Below, one piece after another: positions 1-10,541 of a DNA stretch of 64,000 bases. The notes below the pieces were generated by a model. That model saw nothing but the letters and a program-made list of their open reading frames with translations, was not told the DNA's origin and made no database searches. The stretch's first letter is position 1; each line of letters opens with the position of its first letter. The stretch covers positions 186,001-250,000 of the forward strand of contig NZ_JAFIWA010000005.1 of the NCBI RefSeq assembly GCF_018588945.1, written 5' to 3'. The DNA is from Microbacterium flavescens (GTDB lineage: Bacteria > Actinomycetota > Actinomycetes > Actinomycetales > Microbacteriaceae). The position numbers were made by a program, and so were the translations under genes.

Positions 1-3000
1 CGATGCTGACCTTGCCCTTGTCGGACGCCGTGAGCTGCGCCGTCGCGATGACCTTCGCCCCGTCGGTGACGGTCACCGTGCCGACCGGCGCGGAGCCATC
101 GGCGGCGACGACCTTGCCGACCACCTTGACGGCCGCGCCCTTCTTGGCGACGACCTTGTCGGGAGCCGCGAGCACCGCCGTGCGCACGTCCTCCTTGTCG
201 ACCAGCACCGCGACGGACCGTGCCGGCACGGTGAGCGTCGCGGCCGCGGCATCCCACGTCGTCGTCTTCACCACCGCGTCGGAACCGTTCGCCTGCGCGG
301 CGGTGAGGGCGAACCCGCGCCCCGCGAGGTCGGGCAGCGCCTGAGTCGTCGCCTCGGGCGAGGCGTTGAACACCACCAGCGCACCCTCGAGCTCGCGGTC
401 GACGTCGTCACCGACGAGGTCGTCGATGAGCATCACGACCACGCCGGGCGTGGCATCCGGTCCGCTGTTCGGGAACGACACCTTCTGATTGATCAGGTCG
501 GCCGAGCCGAGACGCAGGAGACCCACCTCCTCGCGGATGCGCAGCAGATCCATAGCGGATGCCTCGGCCGCCGCGATGTCGGATGCTCCGGGCTTGAGCG
601 CCGGGTTCTCGAGCAGCGGCTTCATGAACGACCACTTGTCCTCGTTGTCGGCCTTGCGCGGCAGGCCCGACCCGAAGGTCGACTCCTGACCGGTCCAGTC
701 GATCCGGTTGAACCAGTCGCCCGAGTTGTAGCTGTTGCGGTCGAGCGACTTGGAGCGCAGCAGCTCGGTGCCCGCGTGCCAGAACGACGGCGTCTGCGAG
801 AACGTCGTGGTCGCGAGCGACAGCGTGTTCATGCGCACGCGGTCGGCCATCGAGGTGTCGACCGGCAGCTTGAACACCTGGTGGTCGTACAGCGTCTCGT
901 TGTCGTGCGCGTCGACGTACGTGATGACCTCGTCGGGCTGGTCGGCGTACCCCGCCGGCGAGCCGTTGTAGTCCAGCTCGTCGCCCGCCTTCACGGTGCC
1001 GTCCGACGCGGTCATCTCGAAGTCGCGGAGATTGCCCGCGAGGCCGAGCTTCACCAGGTCGGTCTTGTGCGAGAGATCGCCCGCCGGGTCTCCGGGAACA
1101 TCGGGCCGGCCGTTCGGGTCGGTGAACAGGCCGGTGCCGAAGCCCTGGTAGAAGATCGATGCGCCGTCGACCGGGCTGCCGCCGTGCACGGCGTCACGCA
1201 GCCGGTCGCTGAACGTGCCGATGCCGGTTCCGCCGAGCTGTCCCTGCGTGGCCTGTTCGAAGAGCGCGTTGTCCGCAACCTCGCCGAAGTTCCAGCCCTC
1301 GCCGTACAGATAGATCGCCTCGCCATCCACTCCATCCGCCGTGAGCGTGAGCTCGTCGAGCGCCGCACGGATCGCGAGCATGTTCTCCTTCGAGTGGTGG
1401 CCCATCAGGTCGAAGCGGAAGCCGTCGACCTTGTAGTCGCGCGCCCACGTCACGACCGAGTCGACCATGAGCTTCTGCGCTACCGCGTGCTCGGTGGCCA
1501 CGTTCTGGCAGCACGTCGACGTCTCGACGTTGCCGGCGAGATTCAGGCGGTGGTAGTAGCCGGGCACCACCTGGTCGAGCACGGACTTCGCGTCCTGACC
1601 CGACTGCGCGGTGTGGTTGTAGACCTCGTCGAGTACGACCTGGAGGTCCATGTCGTGCAGCGCGCCCACCATCTCGCGGAACTCGTGCACGCGCGCCCCT
1701 CCCTCGGGGTCGACGGCATACGAGCCCTCGGGCGTCGTGTAGTGGTACGGGTCGTAGCCCCAGTTGAAGCCGTCGGCGTCGATCACCTCGGCGATGCAGG
1801 CCTGCTGCTCCTCGCTGCCCGGACCCATCGACGCCAGGTCGCAGTCGGGTTCGGCCTGCGCGGCGCGGTCCTCCTCGATCGACGCGATGTCGAACGACGG
1901 CAGCAGGTGCACGGTGTTGATGCCGGCGTCGGCCAGCTGGCGCAGCTGCTTCGTGCCCGCGCTGTCACGGGTGAAGGCGCGGTACGTGCCCCGCTCCTCG
2001 GCCGGCACGGTCTCGTCGGTGATCGAGAAGTCGCGGATGTGCAGCTCGTAGATCGCACGGTCGACCGGCCGGTCGATGACCGGGGCCTTCGCCTTCTCCC
2101 ACTGCTTGGGCTTCCACGACTTGTCGTTCAGGTCGATCGCGACCGAGCGCTCGGAGTTGAGCGTCAGCCCGACGGAGTACGGATCGGTCACGACGTTCGT
2201 CACGACCTCGCCCGCCGACGGAGCGTAGACCACGAGCTCCCACAGGTACTCGTCGCCCTTGAGCGCCTTCGCGCCCTGGACCGTCCAGACACCGGATGCC
2301 GCGTCCCACGCCGCCTCGTGACGGGTCGGGTCGCCGGCGGTTCCGGCATCCCACGTCAGCAGCGTCGCCTGCTGCGCGGTCGGCGCCCACAGCCGGAAGG
2401 TCGGCTTGCCGGCCTTGAACGAGACGCCGAGAGGCGTGTCTGCCACCGCGTCGGCGTAGAGGTCGTCGAGGACGCCCGGGATCTGCACGCCGGTGTAGGC
2501 CTTGAGCACCCCGCCGGCGTCGCGCTGCGACACCATGAGCTGACCCTTGAGCAGCGTCGCCGCCGCCGCTCCGTCGATGTGAAGCGCGACGAAGCCTGCG
2601 AGTGCCGGGAACTGCTCCTTGTGCTCGGCGGTCAGGCCGCCGTCGACACGGGTGAGGTCGATCGCGTCGCCGCCGGTGATCTCGCCGTCGGTGAGGACCA
2701 GGGATGCGTCGTCCGACGCGTGCAGCTGCCACGAGGCATCCGCGGCCGTCGTACCCAGATCGGCGGGCCAGGCGATGGTCTCGGCATCGATCCAGTGGGC
2801 GCGGAGCTCACCGGTGCCCGCGAGCGGCGGGTCGCTCGCCTTGACCGTGAGGATGTGCGTCTCGAGGTTGTACCGGAAGGTCACGACCTTGCCCGCGGTG
2901 GCGCTGAACGTGATGTTGGCGCCGCCGGGCGCGCCACCCGCCCCGTAGTTCTCGTCCCAGCTGAGGTTGTGCGCGACCTTGACCTCGTACGAGCCGGTCG

Positions 3001-5956
3001 GCAGGTCGTCGGTCGTGTACTGGAAGATGCCGTCCCTGTTGCGGTCGAACATCATGGTCGCCAGGCACTCGGGCTGCCAGTCGCCCGGGCAGCCGAGCTC
3101 GCTCTGCAGCGAGCCGGGCAGGGTGAGGACGGGTCCGTCGGCCGTCGACCAGATGTTCTTCGTGCGGGAGTCGAAGTAGAAGGTGATCGCGCCGCCGTCG
3201 TGGGCCAGCACGATGTCGGAGCCGCCGGGCGCCCCGCCGGCACCGTAGTTCTCGCCCCACGACTTCTCGACAGCCACCTTGTAGGCGTAGTCGCCGGCAG
3301 GCAGATCGAGGGTGAGGTGCCAGATGCCCTGGGCCTCGGTCATCTGCACGGCCTCGCACTCGGGCTGCCAGTCGCCGGGGCATCCCGCTTCGCTGTTGAA
3401 GCTGCCGGGGACGCTGACGAAGCCGTAGTCGGTCGGCTCCTGCGGCTCGGGCTCTTCCGGCGTCTCGGGTTCCTCGGGCTCGTCGGGAGCGGCAAGCGTC
3501 ACGCGGTTGCCCACGGAGGCGTACGTCGATGCGGCCGAACGGTGGCCCGCGGCATCCGTCGACACCGACCGGTACTCGACGAGCGTGCCCGCCGCGAGGC
3601 CGGCGACGTCGTGGAAGACCCGGGGCGAGGTGTCTTCCGCGGTGCCGAGCACGTGCCACTCGTCGTCGCCGACGACGCGCCACGCGAAGCTCGTCTCTGC
3701 CCAGACGCTGTCGGCGATGTCGGCGCCGACCGGGGTGACGCCGCTCAGGCCCGCGCCCGCTGAGGGGACGGTGACGGCGATGTCCCCGGCCTGCTCGGGA
3801 GCGGTGACGGCCTTGCCGGCGGTGTAGACCACGGCCGAGAGCGCCGGCACGGTGACCGACGCGACGCCGGCGGAGTCTGTGGTGAAGCCGCTGCCGCCGC
3901 CGTAGAGGGGAGTGAACGAGGCGTCCGTCGTCAGAGTCGGGATCGACACGGTCTTGTCGGCGGTCGCGTTGTTGGTCGCCACGAGGTACTCGATCTTCTC
4001 GTCGCGGTCGACGCGGCTGAACGCGTAGACGCCGGATGCGGCGTCGTCGAAGTAGCGCTCGATCTGCGCGCCGGACTCGAGCGCGGGGTGGCTGGAGCGC
4101 AGGTCGGCCAGCGCGGCGATGTGCTCGTACAGCGGGGCGTCGGTGTCGTAGCGGTCGACGCTGCCGAGCTGCTCGCCGGTGACGAGCGGCTGGTTCGCGT
4201 AGTCGGCGGTCTGGGTCGCGAACAGCGTCTGACGCGCGTCCTTGTCGCCGCCGGTGCCCGCGAAGCCCTGCTCGTCGCCGTAGTAGACGACCGGCTGGCC
4301 GCGTGTGAGGTACATCAGCTCATGGGCGAGCTCGTCCCGCTGGAGCGCGTCGGCGCCGGCGAGGAAGTGGCCGATGCGGCCCATGTCGTGGTTGCCGAGG
4401 AACGTCGGCAGCGCCGTCGCCGACGAGTCGGGCGTCGTGTACATGTCGTCGCCCGCGAAGAGGGTGCGCAGGCCGGTCGGCGTGGCGGCGGCCCCAGTGC
4501 CCTTGGCGTACGCGGTGGCGGCGCTCTGGAACGTGAAGTCGAGCACCGAGTTCATGTCGCTCTTGCGCACGTACGGCGAGAGCTTGGCGGGGTCGGCGTC
4601 GTACACCTCGCCGAACATGAAGAAGTCGGGCTTGCCCGCCGCGTGCGCGTAGTCGAGCACCTCGGTCGACCAGGTCTCCCAGAACTCGAAGTTCACGTGC
4701 TTCGCGGTGTCGATGCGGAAGCCGTCGATGCCCAGGTCGATCCAGTCCTGGTAGACGTCGACGAACCCGTCGACGACCGTCGGGTGCTCCGTCATGAGGT
4801 CGTCGAGCCCGACGAAGTCGCCGAACGTCACCGACTCGCCCGCCCAGGTCGAGTCGCCGCGGTTGTGGTACAGCGTCGGGTCGTTGAGCCACGCCGGAAC
4901 CTTGACGTCGGCGTCAGCCGGGGCGATGACGGGCGTGTAGGGGAAGCTCGTCGCCGGGTCGAGTGCGGGAAAGGTGTCCGTTCCGGCGTACGTGGCGGGG
5001 TCGAAGGCGGTGCCGGAGGCGTCGCGATACGGCTCGGCCTCCTGCGTGATGTAGGTCTGCGAGCCCTCCGCGTACGAGATCACGTCGGCGGTGTGGTTCG
5101 TGATGATGTCGAAGTACACCTTGATGCCGCGGTCGTGCGCGTCGTCGATCAGCGCCTCGAGCTCGGCGTTCGTGCCGAGGTGCGGGTCGATCTGCGTGAA
5201 ATCGGTGATCCAGTACCCGTGGTAGCCGGCGCTCGCATCCGCGCCGGCGCCCTGCACCGGGCGGTTCTTGAAGCTCGGGGTCAGCCAGATCGCCGTCGTT
5301 CCGAGGCCCTCGATGTAGTCGAGCTTCGAGTGCAGGCCGGCGAGGTCGCCGCCCTGGTAGAAGCCCTTGTCGGCCGGGTCGAAGCCGTGCGCGAGGCGGT
5401 CTCCGTCGATCCCGCCGGTGTCGTTCGACGCGTCGCCGTTGGCGAAGCGGTCGGTCATGACGAAGTAGAACTGCTCGGCGCTGCCCGGCTGACGCACCGG
5501 CGCGGCGACGAGGGCGTCGTCGGCGTCGGTGTACCCGGCCGCGACCGACAGCACCTCGATGCCGATGCGGTGGGTCGTGTCGTCGTAGCTGAAGCGCAGC
5601 GTCGACGGACCGGCGACCGTGAGCGGGATGTTGGCCCCGCCCTGCACGCCGTCGGCACCGTAGCTCTCGGTCCACGCGTCGTCGACGGCGACCTTGTACT
5701 CGTACGACCCGGCCGGCACTTCGAACTCCGCCGCATAGATGCCCGCGGTGTCGGTCGGGGCGAGCTCGGACGCGGCGCAGGCCGGATCCCAGTCGCCGGC
5801 GCAGCCGACCTCGTTCTGGAGGTCGCCGACGAGCGCGAAGGTGCGTTCGGCGGCAGCCGCGGGGGCGATGGCGACCAGTCCCCCCGTGAGGATCAGGGCC
5901 GCGGCGGTGAGGATCGCAGCGGAACGGCGGACACGTGCGGATGTCGGCTTCGACAC
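1..5956 (-). CDS. Secreted alpha-amylase/pullulanase fusion (amylopullulanase), C-terminus beyond the window edge
   Basis: About 1,985 codons are present and the gene runs off the left edge. The GTG start at 5956 follows a good AGGAG site and gives a Sec-type signal peptide ending near AAA-AE. Domain order: a starch-binding X25-like module (about residues 40-130), a GH13 amylase domain (about 150-640) with DIITNH, GFRID (nucleophile D416), FGEV and GNHD motifs, an Fn3-like segment, two more X25-like modules (about 845-1040), then a pullulanase domain with FNWGYDP, DEVYNH, GFRFD (nucleophile D1516), YGEGW and DAHDN. A bacterial Ig-like module is cut by the edge. The enzyme should act outside the cell, with the first domain cutting alpha-1,4 and the second alpha-1,6 bonds of starch or glycogen. 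LacI-type operators lie upstream. Confidence 0.93.
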   Translation of the reverse strand, partial: MSKPTSARVRRSAAILTAAALILTGGLVAIAPAAAAERTFALVGDLQNEVGCAGDWDPACAASELAPTDTAGIYAAEFEVPAGSYEYKVAVDDAWTESYGADGVQGGANIPLTVAGPSTLRFSYDDTTHRIGIEVLSVAAGYTDADDALVAAPVRQPGSAEQFYFVMTDRFANGDASNDTGGIDGDRLAHGFDPADKGFYQGGDLAGLHSKLDYIEGLGTTAIWLTPSFKNRPVQGAGADASAGYHGYWITDFTQIDPHLGTNAELEALIDDAHDRGIKVYFDIITNHTADVISYAEGSQTYITQEAEPYRDASGTAFDPATYAGTDTFPALDPATSFPYTPVIAPADADVKVPAWLNDPTLYHNRGDSTWAGESVTFGDFVGLDDLMTEHPTVVDGFVDVYQDWIDLGIDGFRIDTAKHVNFEFWETWSTEVLDYAHAAGKPDFFMFGEVYDADPAKLSPYVRKSDMNSVLDFTFQSAATAYAKGTGAAATPTGLRTLFAGDDMYTTPDSSATALPTFLGNHDMGRIGHFLAGADALQRDELAHELMYLTRGQPVVYYGDEQGFAGTGGDKDARQTLFATQTADYANQPLVTGEQLGSVDRYDTDAPLYEHIAALADLRSSHPALESGAQIERYFDDAASGVYAFSRVDRDEKIEYLVATNNATADKTVSIPTLTTDASFTPLYGGGSGFTTDSAGVASVTVPALSAVVYTAGKAVTAPEQAGDIAVTVPSAGAGLSGVTPVGADIADSVWAETSFAWRVVGDDEWHVLGTAEDTSPRVFHDVAGLAAGTLVEYRSVSTDAAGHRSAASTYASVGNRVTLAAPDEPEEPETPEEPEPQEPTDYGFVSVPGSFNSEAGCPGDWQPECEAVQMTEAQGIWHLTLDLPAGDYAYKVAVEKSWGENYGAGGAPGGSDIVLAHDGGAITFYFDSRTKNIWSTADGPVLTLPGSLQSELGCPGDWQPECLATMMFDRNRDGIFQYTTDDLPTGSYEVKVAHNLSWDENYGAGGAPGGANITFSATAGKVVTFRYNLETHILTVKASDPPLAGTGELRAHWIDAETIAWPADLGTTAADASWQLHASDDASLVLTDGEITGGDAIDLTRVDGGLTAEHKEQFPALAGFVALHIDGAAAATLLKGQLMVSQRDAGGVLKAYTGVQIPGVLDDLYADAVADTPLGVSFKAGKPTFRLWAPTAQQATLLTWDAGTAGDPTRHEAAWDAASGVWTVQGAKALKGDEYLWELVVYAPSAGEVVTNVVTDPYSVGLTLNSERSVAIDLNDKSWKPKQWEKAKAPVIDRPVDRAIYELHIRDFSITDETVPAEERGTYRAFTRDSAGTKQLRQLADAGINTVHLLPSFDIASIEEDRAAQAEPDCDLASMGPGSEEQQACIAEVIDADGFNWGYDPYHYTTPEGSYAVDPEGGARVHEFREMVGALHDMDLQVVLDEVYNHTAQSGQDAKSVLDQVVPGYYHRLNLAGNVETSTCCQNVATEHAVAQKLMVDSVVTWARDYKVDGFRFDLMGHHSKENMLAIRAALDELTLTADGVDGEAIYLYGEGWNFGEVADNALFEQATQGQLGGTGIGTFSDRLRDAVHGGSPVDGASIFYQGFGTGLFTDPNGRPDVPGDPAGDLSHKTDLVKLGLAGNLRDFEMTASDGTVKAGDELDYNGSPAGYADQPDEVITYVDAHDNETLYDHQVFKLPVDTSMADRVRMNTLSLATTTFSQTPSFWHAGTELLRSKSLDRNSYNSGDWFNRIDWTGQESTFGSGLPRKADNEDKWSFMKPLLENPALKPGASDIAAAEASAMDLLRIREEVGLLRLGSADLINQKVSFPNSGPDATPGVVVMLIDDLVGDDVDRELEGALVVFNASPEATTQALPDLAGRGFALTAAQANGSDAVVKTTTWDAAAATLTVPARSVAVLVDKEDVRTAVLAAPDKVVAKKGAAVKVVGKVVAADGSAPVGTVTVTDGAKVIATAQLTASDKGKVSI

Positions 5957-6040
5957 GGAAAACTCCTGGGGGAGGCAGGGCACGACGACGTACCTGTTGG
6001 TGCAGTGTGCGGCCGACGCTAGCAGGGGCGGAGTCGAAAC

Positions 6041-6130
6041 TGCAAGCGCTTACATTATGAGAAGTCGCTCATTTGCGGATGCCTCGCCCGGCGCGCTCGG
6101 CTCGCGCAACCGGTCCGCGCAATCGCTTGC
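6041..6130 (-). promoter_or_regulatory. Promoter of the amylopullulanase gene with two LacI-family operators
   Basis: Two near-palindromes of the LacI/MalR type (TGTAAGCGCTTGCA-like) are visible: 6041-6054 and 6119-6130, with centres about 77 bases apart. On the minus strand a CATAAT -10 element (6054-6059) abuts the proximal operator, so a bound repressor would cover the transcription start. No good -35 is seen. The arrangement fits repression by a maltose/starch-responsive LacI-family regulator. The regulator gene is not in the window, so the inducer is inferred. Confidence 0.7.
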
Positions 6131-6245
6131 AGCGTGGATGAGGTCTGCGGGACGGGTTGCAATCGGGGTGGACGCTGACCGCTCGAGTTTGTGGACATGC
6201 CACAGCGATCCGCGGAATCAACGGTGACACGGGCAGAATCTGGCG

Positions 6246-7025
6246 ATGCCCCTCGTCACCGGTCCCCTGCGGGGCATGGCAGCCGCCGCCCTCGCACTTG
6301 CACTCGCCGTCACGGTCGCGGGGTGCTCGGGACTGCCGTCAGCGGACGGCGACTGGCAGGCCGCGCGCGCTGCGGAGCGCATCGCCGACGACATCGCCGC
6401 GCACTCCGAGAACGTCCCGCGCATCACCGTCCCGGAAATGATCGCGTGGTGGATACCCCAGAGCCCGACGCCGGCCGAACCCGGCATGGCGATCGTCGAA
6501 CCCCTCGCCTGGTCAGGAGAGTCCGCCGGCAGTCAGGCGACGATCGACATCAGGGTGGATGTCGACGTCGAGGCGCACTCGTCGGCGCAGATCTTCGGGA
6601 AATCGTGGAGTGCCGGCTCGGCGACGCGCTGCTTCCGACTCGAGTGGGTCCGGTACGAACCGGCCCGCCGGTCGGAGATCGCGTGTCCCGAAGGGCCCGC
6701 ACCCGCCCGGCCGCAGCCCGCTGCCCGGCCTGACCTCACGCAGGCCGACCAGGACCGCGTGGCGGCGATCCTCGTGGGGCACACGACGGCCGCAGATGCG
6801 GCCGGGGCTCTGCGCGAGGCATTCCCCGAGGAGTACGTGACCGTCGAGACGGACGAGGCCGACGACGGAGTGGTCGCGGCGGTCGGGATCCCCGCGGAGC
6901 TCGAGTGCATCCTGGCGCTCCGCGACTCCACGGGCGCGGTCACCTTCCCCAGCTTCCGCCGCGTCTCGCTGGAACCCGGCGAGATCGGCTGCTCCACCGA
7001 GCTCTACACCGATCCGCCGTTCTGA
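6246..7025 (+). CDS. Putative lipoprotein of unknown function
   Basis: The 259-residue product has an Ala/Leu-rich signal segment followed by a lipobox (VAGC) near residue 27, so it is probably a lipid-anchored surface protein. I recognise no domain; the mature part is a soluble mixed sequence with a few cysteines. The ATG at 6246 lacks a ribosome site but follows a CAGAAT -10-like hexamer (6234-6239) by exactly six bases, which suggests a leaderless start. An internal ATG at 6276 would still keep the lipobox. Its left neighbour is transcribed divergently. Confidence 0.75.
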   Translation: MPLVTGPLRGMAAAALALALAVTVAGCSGLPSADGDWQAARAAERIADDIAAHSENVPRITVPEMIAWWIPQSPTPAEPGMAIVEPLAWSGESAGSQATIDIRVDVDVEAHSSAQIFGKSWSAGSATRCFRLEWVRYEPARRSEIACPEGPAPARPQPAARPDLTQADQDRVAAILVGHTTAADAAGALREAFPEEYVTVETDEADDGVVAAVGIPAELECILALRDSTGAVTFPSFRRVSLEPGEIGCSTELYTDPPF

Positions 7026-7097
7026 TCGCCGCGAGGCCACGGCCGTGCTGCGGTGCTGCGGCCCGGCGGCGCACTCGATCAGCGAAACCGCGTCCGA

Positions 7098-8531
7098 TCA
7101 CGTGCGCATGGCGATCTGATCCCGCCGCCGGGTCGGAGACTTCGTGACCGGGCGCCACCTCACCTCGGCGTCCCACCAATACGGGCCCTTCACGTACGGC
7201 GCGCCGTCGACCATGCACACCTGCCATCCGCCGGTGTCGATGGTGCGATGGTGAAACCAGCACAAGAGGACGCCGTTGTCGATGTCGGTCGGCCCGCCTC
7301 GCGAGTATTCCTGCACGTGATGCACCTCGCACCACTGCGGAGGAACGCCGCACCCGGGAACGAGGCATCCGCCGTCGCGGAGTGTGATCGCGCGCCGCTG
7401 ATGGTGGTTGAACACGCGGTCCAGCGTCACGAGCGACACGATCCGGCCGTTGTCGGCGAGCACGACCCGCTGCACCGCACCCGCGCACGCGACGTGCCGA
7501 GCCGCGGCGAGCGGGATCGGCTCGTCGTCACCGGGCAGGTGCGCATTCCCGCGCCCCGATGCGAGGTCGTCCTCACGCACGTGCACGACCAGGGTGGGAG
7601 CCGCCCCGCCGAGCATGGGCAGTTCACCGGATGCCGCAGCCGCTGTCACGAGCACCGCCAGGGCGTCATGCCGTCGCTGTGCCGGGGTGCGGGGGTCGGC
7701 GGCGTCCTCGCGTGGGCCATTCGCGTGTGAGTCGGCGTCCGTCTCGATGAAGCACGGACCAGGCGCCGGAGCGCCGTCGACGCGCGGGTTCAGAACGCTG
7801 TCGATTCCGAGTTGCAGTTGCGCGGCGACCTCGGGCAGCAAGCCGCCCCGCACCGGAATCAGCCCGTCACCGTCACGCCTCCCGAAGGTCAGCCCACGCT
7901 TGCGCATCGCCCGCGTCTCGGCCGGCTCCGCCCCATCGGGATCGAGGTAGGCCGCCCACACCTGCGCGAGGGCACCCAGCTCGTCGGCCGACGCCGGCCC
8001 TGCAGCATCCGCACCCCGTCCGCAGGCTGCGGCGGCGAGCTCTTCATCGGCGGCAAGCAGCCCCGCACGCCCTGCGCTTGCACGCCGGAACGCGCATGCG
8101 ACAGCGACGACCCCGTCCACGCCCACGGAGGCCTCCGCGAGCGCCGCTCGCAGTCGCGGGAACTCAGCGGGCAGCAGCTCCCCCGTCGCCCACGCCGTGC
8201 TCCGTCGCACGGCCCCCGCGGCAGCGGCGAGAGCGGTCGCGCCTCGGCCCGACACGCGGGTCGCCCGCTGGACCAGTTCACTGAGGTTGCGGCAGCCGTA
8301 GCGGGTCGTGACACGGTCGGAGTGCGGGCGCTGCTCGTCACGCTCACGGACCAGCGCCACCGCCTCGATCATGACCGCCTCGACACCGCGCTGCACACGA
8401 CCCGCCGCCGCCAGAACGGACAGCACCTCGTTGTCATCTCGGGTGCGCAATCCGTCGTCGGCGAGAGCCGCGGACGACAAGGCAGCAAGCGCATCGCCGA
8501 CCGCCGCGAGGGCCTCGGCGAAGTTCGTCAT
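7098..8531 (-). CDS. DUF222 / HNH endonuclease domain protein (13E12 type), copy 1
   Basis: The 477-residue protein begins with the alpha-helical DUF222 region of actinobacterial 13E12-type proteins and ends in a zinc-bound HNH nuclease module: CLVPGC, then CEVHHV, then NGVLLCWFHH. This family is common in many copies in Actinobacteria; its function is not settled and nuclease activity is inferred from the HNH residues. I chose the ATG at 8531 rather than one 33 bases upstream because a promoter-like element places the transcription start at that ATG. A paralogue with the same promoter lies at 60964-62382. Confidence 0.88.
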   Translation of the reverse strand: MTNFAEALAAVGDALAALSSAALADDGLRTRDDNEVLSVLAAAGRVQRGVEAVMIEAVALVRERDEQRPHSDRVTTRYGCRNLSELVQRATRVSGRGATALAAAAGAVRRSTAWATGELLPAEFPRLRAALAEASVGVDGVVAVACAFRRASAGRAGLLAADEELAAAACGRGADAAGPASADELGALAQVWAAYLDPDGAEPAETRAMRKRGLTFGRRDGDGLIPVRGGLLPEVAAQLQLGIDSVLNPRVDGAPAPGPCFIETDADSHANGPREDAADPRTPAQRRHDALAVLVTAAAASGELPMLGGAAPTLVVHVREDDLASGRGNAHLPGDDEPIPLAAARHVACAGAVQRVVLADNGRIVSLVTLDRVFNHHQRRAITLRDGGCLVPGCGVPPQWCEVHHVQEYSRGGPTDIDNGVLLCWFHHRTIDTGGWQVCMVDGAPYVKGPYWWDAEVRWRPVTKSPTRRRDQIAMRT

Positions 8532-8537
8532 ACCCCC

Positions 8538-8559
8538 ATTCTGGCGAGGGGTTCCGACA
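8538..8559 (-). promoter_or_regulatory. RecA-NDp-like (PafBC-type) promoter of DUF222/HNH copy 1
   Basis: On the minus strand TGTCGGAA (8552-8559) is followed by exactly eight bases and CAGAAT (8538-8543), then six bases to the ATG at 8531. This matches the layout of the mycobacterial DNA-damage promoter TGTCRGTG-N8-TANNNT, with mismatches in the last bases of the first box and the first base of the -10. The second DUF222/HNH gene has the same arrangement at 62389-62410. Confidence 0.55.
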
Positions 8560-8632
8560 TTCAAAGGCCCAGATCAGAGGATGTTTTGAGCCTGTGGATA
8601 ACCCCGATCTCCCAGCCGTGTGGAGGAGGCGG

Positions 8633-8833
8633 TCAGCGGCTGCGCGACCGTCGCGCGATGCCGATCACGATGAGCACCAGCCCCACCCCCACGACGATCG
8701 GTCCGATGACCGCCCACGTCGTCGAGCCGGTCATCGCGGAACCGCCGAGCATGCCGATTCCCTGCAGCGCCCACACGGCCCCGACGACGACGAGGAGGAT
8801 CCCGGGAATGACGAACACCCACATCCGCTTCAC
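8633..8833 (-). CDS. Small two-helix membrane protein, unknown function
   Basis: A 66-residue protein with two hydrophobic helices separated by a short Gly/Ser/Thr loop and ending in an Arg/Ser-rich tail. The GTG at 8833 lies seven bases after a TAGGGT -10 element (8841-8846), so it is probably the leaderless start; a GTG at 8842 would add three residues but overlaps the -10. No family recognised. It lies between two genes on the same strand but has its own promoter. Confidence 0.6.
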   Translation of the reverse strand: MKRMWVFVIPGILLVVVGAVWALQGIGMLGGSAMTGSTTWAVIGPIVVGVGLVLIVIGIARRSRSR

Positions 8834-8875
8834 CCGCGACACCCTAGTGGAGTATCCGGCCGAGCGCGGCCCTTA

Positions 8876-9331
8876 TCAGCCCCGCTCGCCCGGGGTCCCG
8901 TAGGTCGAGCGCTGCTCGATCACCGCGAGCGTGCAGCGCGAGATGCAGACGAGCTTCCCCGCGTCGTCGGCGATGCGCACCTCCCAGACGTGCGAGCGCC
9001 GGCCGATCGCGGCAGGAGTCGCGGTCGCCGTGACCCAGCCGGAGAACATCGGCCGGATGTGGTTCGCGTTGATCTCCTGACCGACGACGTGGAACCGCTC
9101 GCGATCCACGGCGAGGAAGCCGGCCCACGACGCGAGGGTCTCGGCCAGTGCCACCGACGCTCCCCCGTGCAGCACGCCGGCGGGCTGGACGGTGCGGCGG
9201 TCCACCGGCATCCGTCCGACGAGCGCATCGTCGCGCAGCTCGACGATCTCGATGCCGAGGTTCTCGATGAGCGTGCCCGAAGCCATCGCCGACAGGTCGA
9301 TGCCGGCGACGTCCCCGAACCACAGGCTCAC
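8876..9331 (-). CDS. Hotdog-fold acyl-CoA thioesterase (PaaI/MenI-like)
   Basis: The 151-residue product has the hotdog thioesterase layout: the GVLHGG motif near residue 53, the ALAETL helix after it, and a C-terminal strand region with CISRCTLAVIEQ. It should hydrolyse a small acyl-CoA; the substrate cannot be read from sequence, with 1,4-dihydroxy-2-naphthoyl-CoA or phenylacetyl-type thioesters as typical options. The GTG start at 9331 overlaps the prpC stop (GTGA), so it is coupled to the propionate operon and may release excess acyl groups such as propionyl or methylcitryl CoA. That role is inferred from position only. Confidence 0.82.
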   Translation of the reverse strand: MSLWFGDVAGIDLSAMASGTLIENLGIEIVELRDDALVGRMPVDRRTVQPAGVLHGGASVALAETLASWAGFLAVDRERFHVVGQEINANHIRPMFSGWVTATATPAAIGRRSHVWEVRIADDAGKLVCISRCTLAVIEQRSTYGTPGERG

Positions 9332-10518
9332 TCGGCCGCCTCCTCCGCGCGCTCCGCGGCCTCGAGCACCGCGGCGTCGGGGACGTATCCCTCGATGTGA
9401 CGCTCGTCGGGGCCGTTGTAGGCCGACAGCGGGCGGATGAGCGCATTGGACGCGAGCTGCTCCATGATGTGCGCGGTCCAGCCGGTCACGCGCGCCGCGA
9501 CGAACAGCGGGGTGAAGGTGAGCGTGTCGAAGCCGATCAGGTTGTACGCCGGCCCGGACGGGTAGTCGAGGTTGGGGTAGATGCCCTTGCGGCTGACGAA
9601 CTCCGACTCGAGGGCGTCGTAGAGCGCGGCCACCTCGGGCCGGTCGTAGTGCTCGACAAGCGTGTCGAGCGCCGCCTTCATCGTCGGCACGCGCGAGTCG
9701 CCGCGCTTGTACACGCGGTGCCCGAAGCCCATGATCTTGCGCTTCTCGGCGAGCGCCTCGTCGAGCCACGGCCCCACGTTCTCGGCGGTGCCGATCTCGT
9801 CGAAGATGTGCAGGACGGCCTCATTGGCACCGCCGTGCAGGGGGCCCTTCAGCGCGCCGATCGCGCCGACGACCGCCGAGTAGAGGTCGCTGAGCGTGGA
9901 GGCGATGACACGGCCGGTGAATGTCGAGGCGTTGAACGAGTGCTCGGCGTAGAGGATCATCGACCGGTTGAACGCGTCGACGACGACGTCCTCGGCCTCC
10001 TCCCCGAACGTCATCCACAGGAAGTTGGCGGCGTAGTCGAGGTCGTCGCGCGGCGCCACCGGCTGCAGGCCGCGACGGCGGCGCTGGCCGTACGCGACGA
10101 TGGCGGGCAGCACCGCGAACAGGCGCACGCTGCGGGCGAGGTTCTCGTCGGCGCTGCCGCTGGCGTCGAGCACCGAGCCCATGCCGGCGAGGTCGCGGGC
10201 GCCGATCAGGCTGACCGCCGTGCGCACCTCGTCCATCGGATGCGCGTCGATCGGCACCAGGTCGATCGCGGCGCGCACGTCGGCGGGCAGCGGGCGATAC
10301 GCGCGCTCGGTGGCGCGCAGCTGCGCGAGCTGCACGTCGTTCGGCAGCTCGCCGTGCCACAGCAGGTAGGCGACGGACTCGAACGACTGGGTCGCCGCGA
10401 GCTCCTGCACCGGGTAGCCGCGGTACAGCAGCGAGTTCGTGTCGGGGTTGACCTTCGAGACCGCCGTGTAGTCGACGACGACGCCGGCAAGGCCCTTCTT
10501 GATGTCGGGTTCAGTCAT
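9328..10518 (-). CDS. prpC: 2-methylcitrate synthase
   Basis: A 396-residue citrate-synthase-family enzyme. Conserved blocks include the LLYRGYPV segment, LLWHGELP, the EHSFNAST histidine region, GALKGPLHGGAN and GFGHRVYK with its catalytic histidine. In this operon it should condense propionyl-CoA with oxaloacetate to 2-methylcitrate, the first step of propionate breakdown; citrate synthase activity as a side reaction is common in the family. The ATG at 10518 has AAGGAG upstream. It follows prpB by 23 bases and overlaps the thioesterase gene by four. Confidence 0.93.
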   Translation of the reverse strand: MTEPDIKKGLAGVVVDYTAVSKVNPDTNSLLYRGYPVQELAATQSFESVAYLLWHGELPNDVQLAQLRATERAYRPLPADVRAAIDLVPIDAHPMDEVRTAVSLIGARDLAGMGSVLDASGSADENLARSVRLFAVLPAIVAYGQRRRRGLQPVAPRDDLDYAANFLWMTFGEEAEDVVVDAFNRSMILYAEHSFNASTFTGRVIASTLSDLYSAVVGAIGALKGPLHGGANEAVLHIFDEIGTAENVGPWLDEALAEKRKIMGFGHRVYKRGDSRVPTMKAALDTLVEHYDRPEVAALYDALESEFVSRKGIYPNLDYPSGPAYNLIGFDTLTFTPLFVAARVTGWTAHIMEQLASNALIRPLSAYNGPDERHIEGYVPDAAVLEAAERAEEAAE

Positions 10519-10541
10519 GACTGCTCCTTCGGGTCAGTGAC

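Noticed and set aside
776..3763. A 995-codon open frame on the plus strand, and a similar 644-codon one at 4088-6022
   Set aside because: Both are rich in Arg, Val and Asp without domains and lie opposite the amylopullulanase gene, whose motifs and signal peptide are clear. They are antisense shadows of high-G+C coding DNA.
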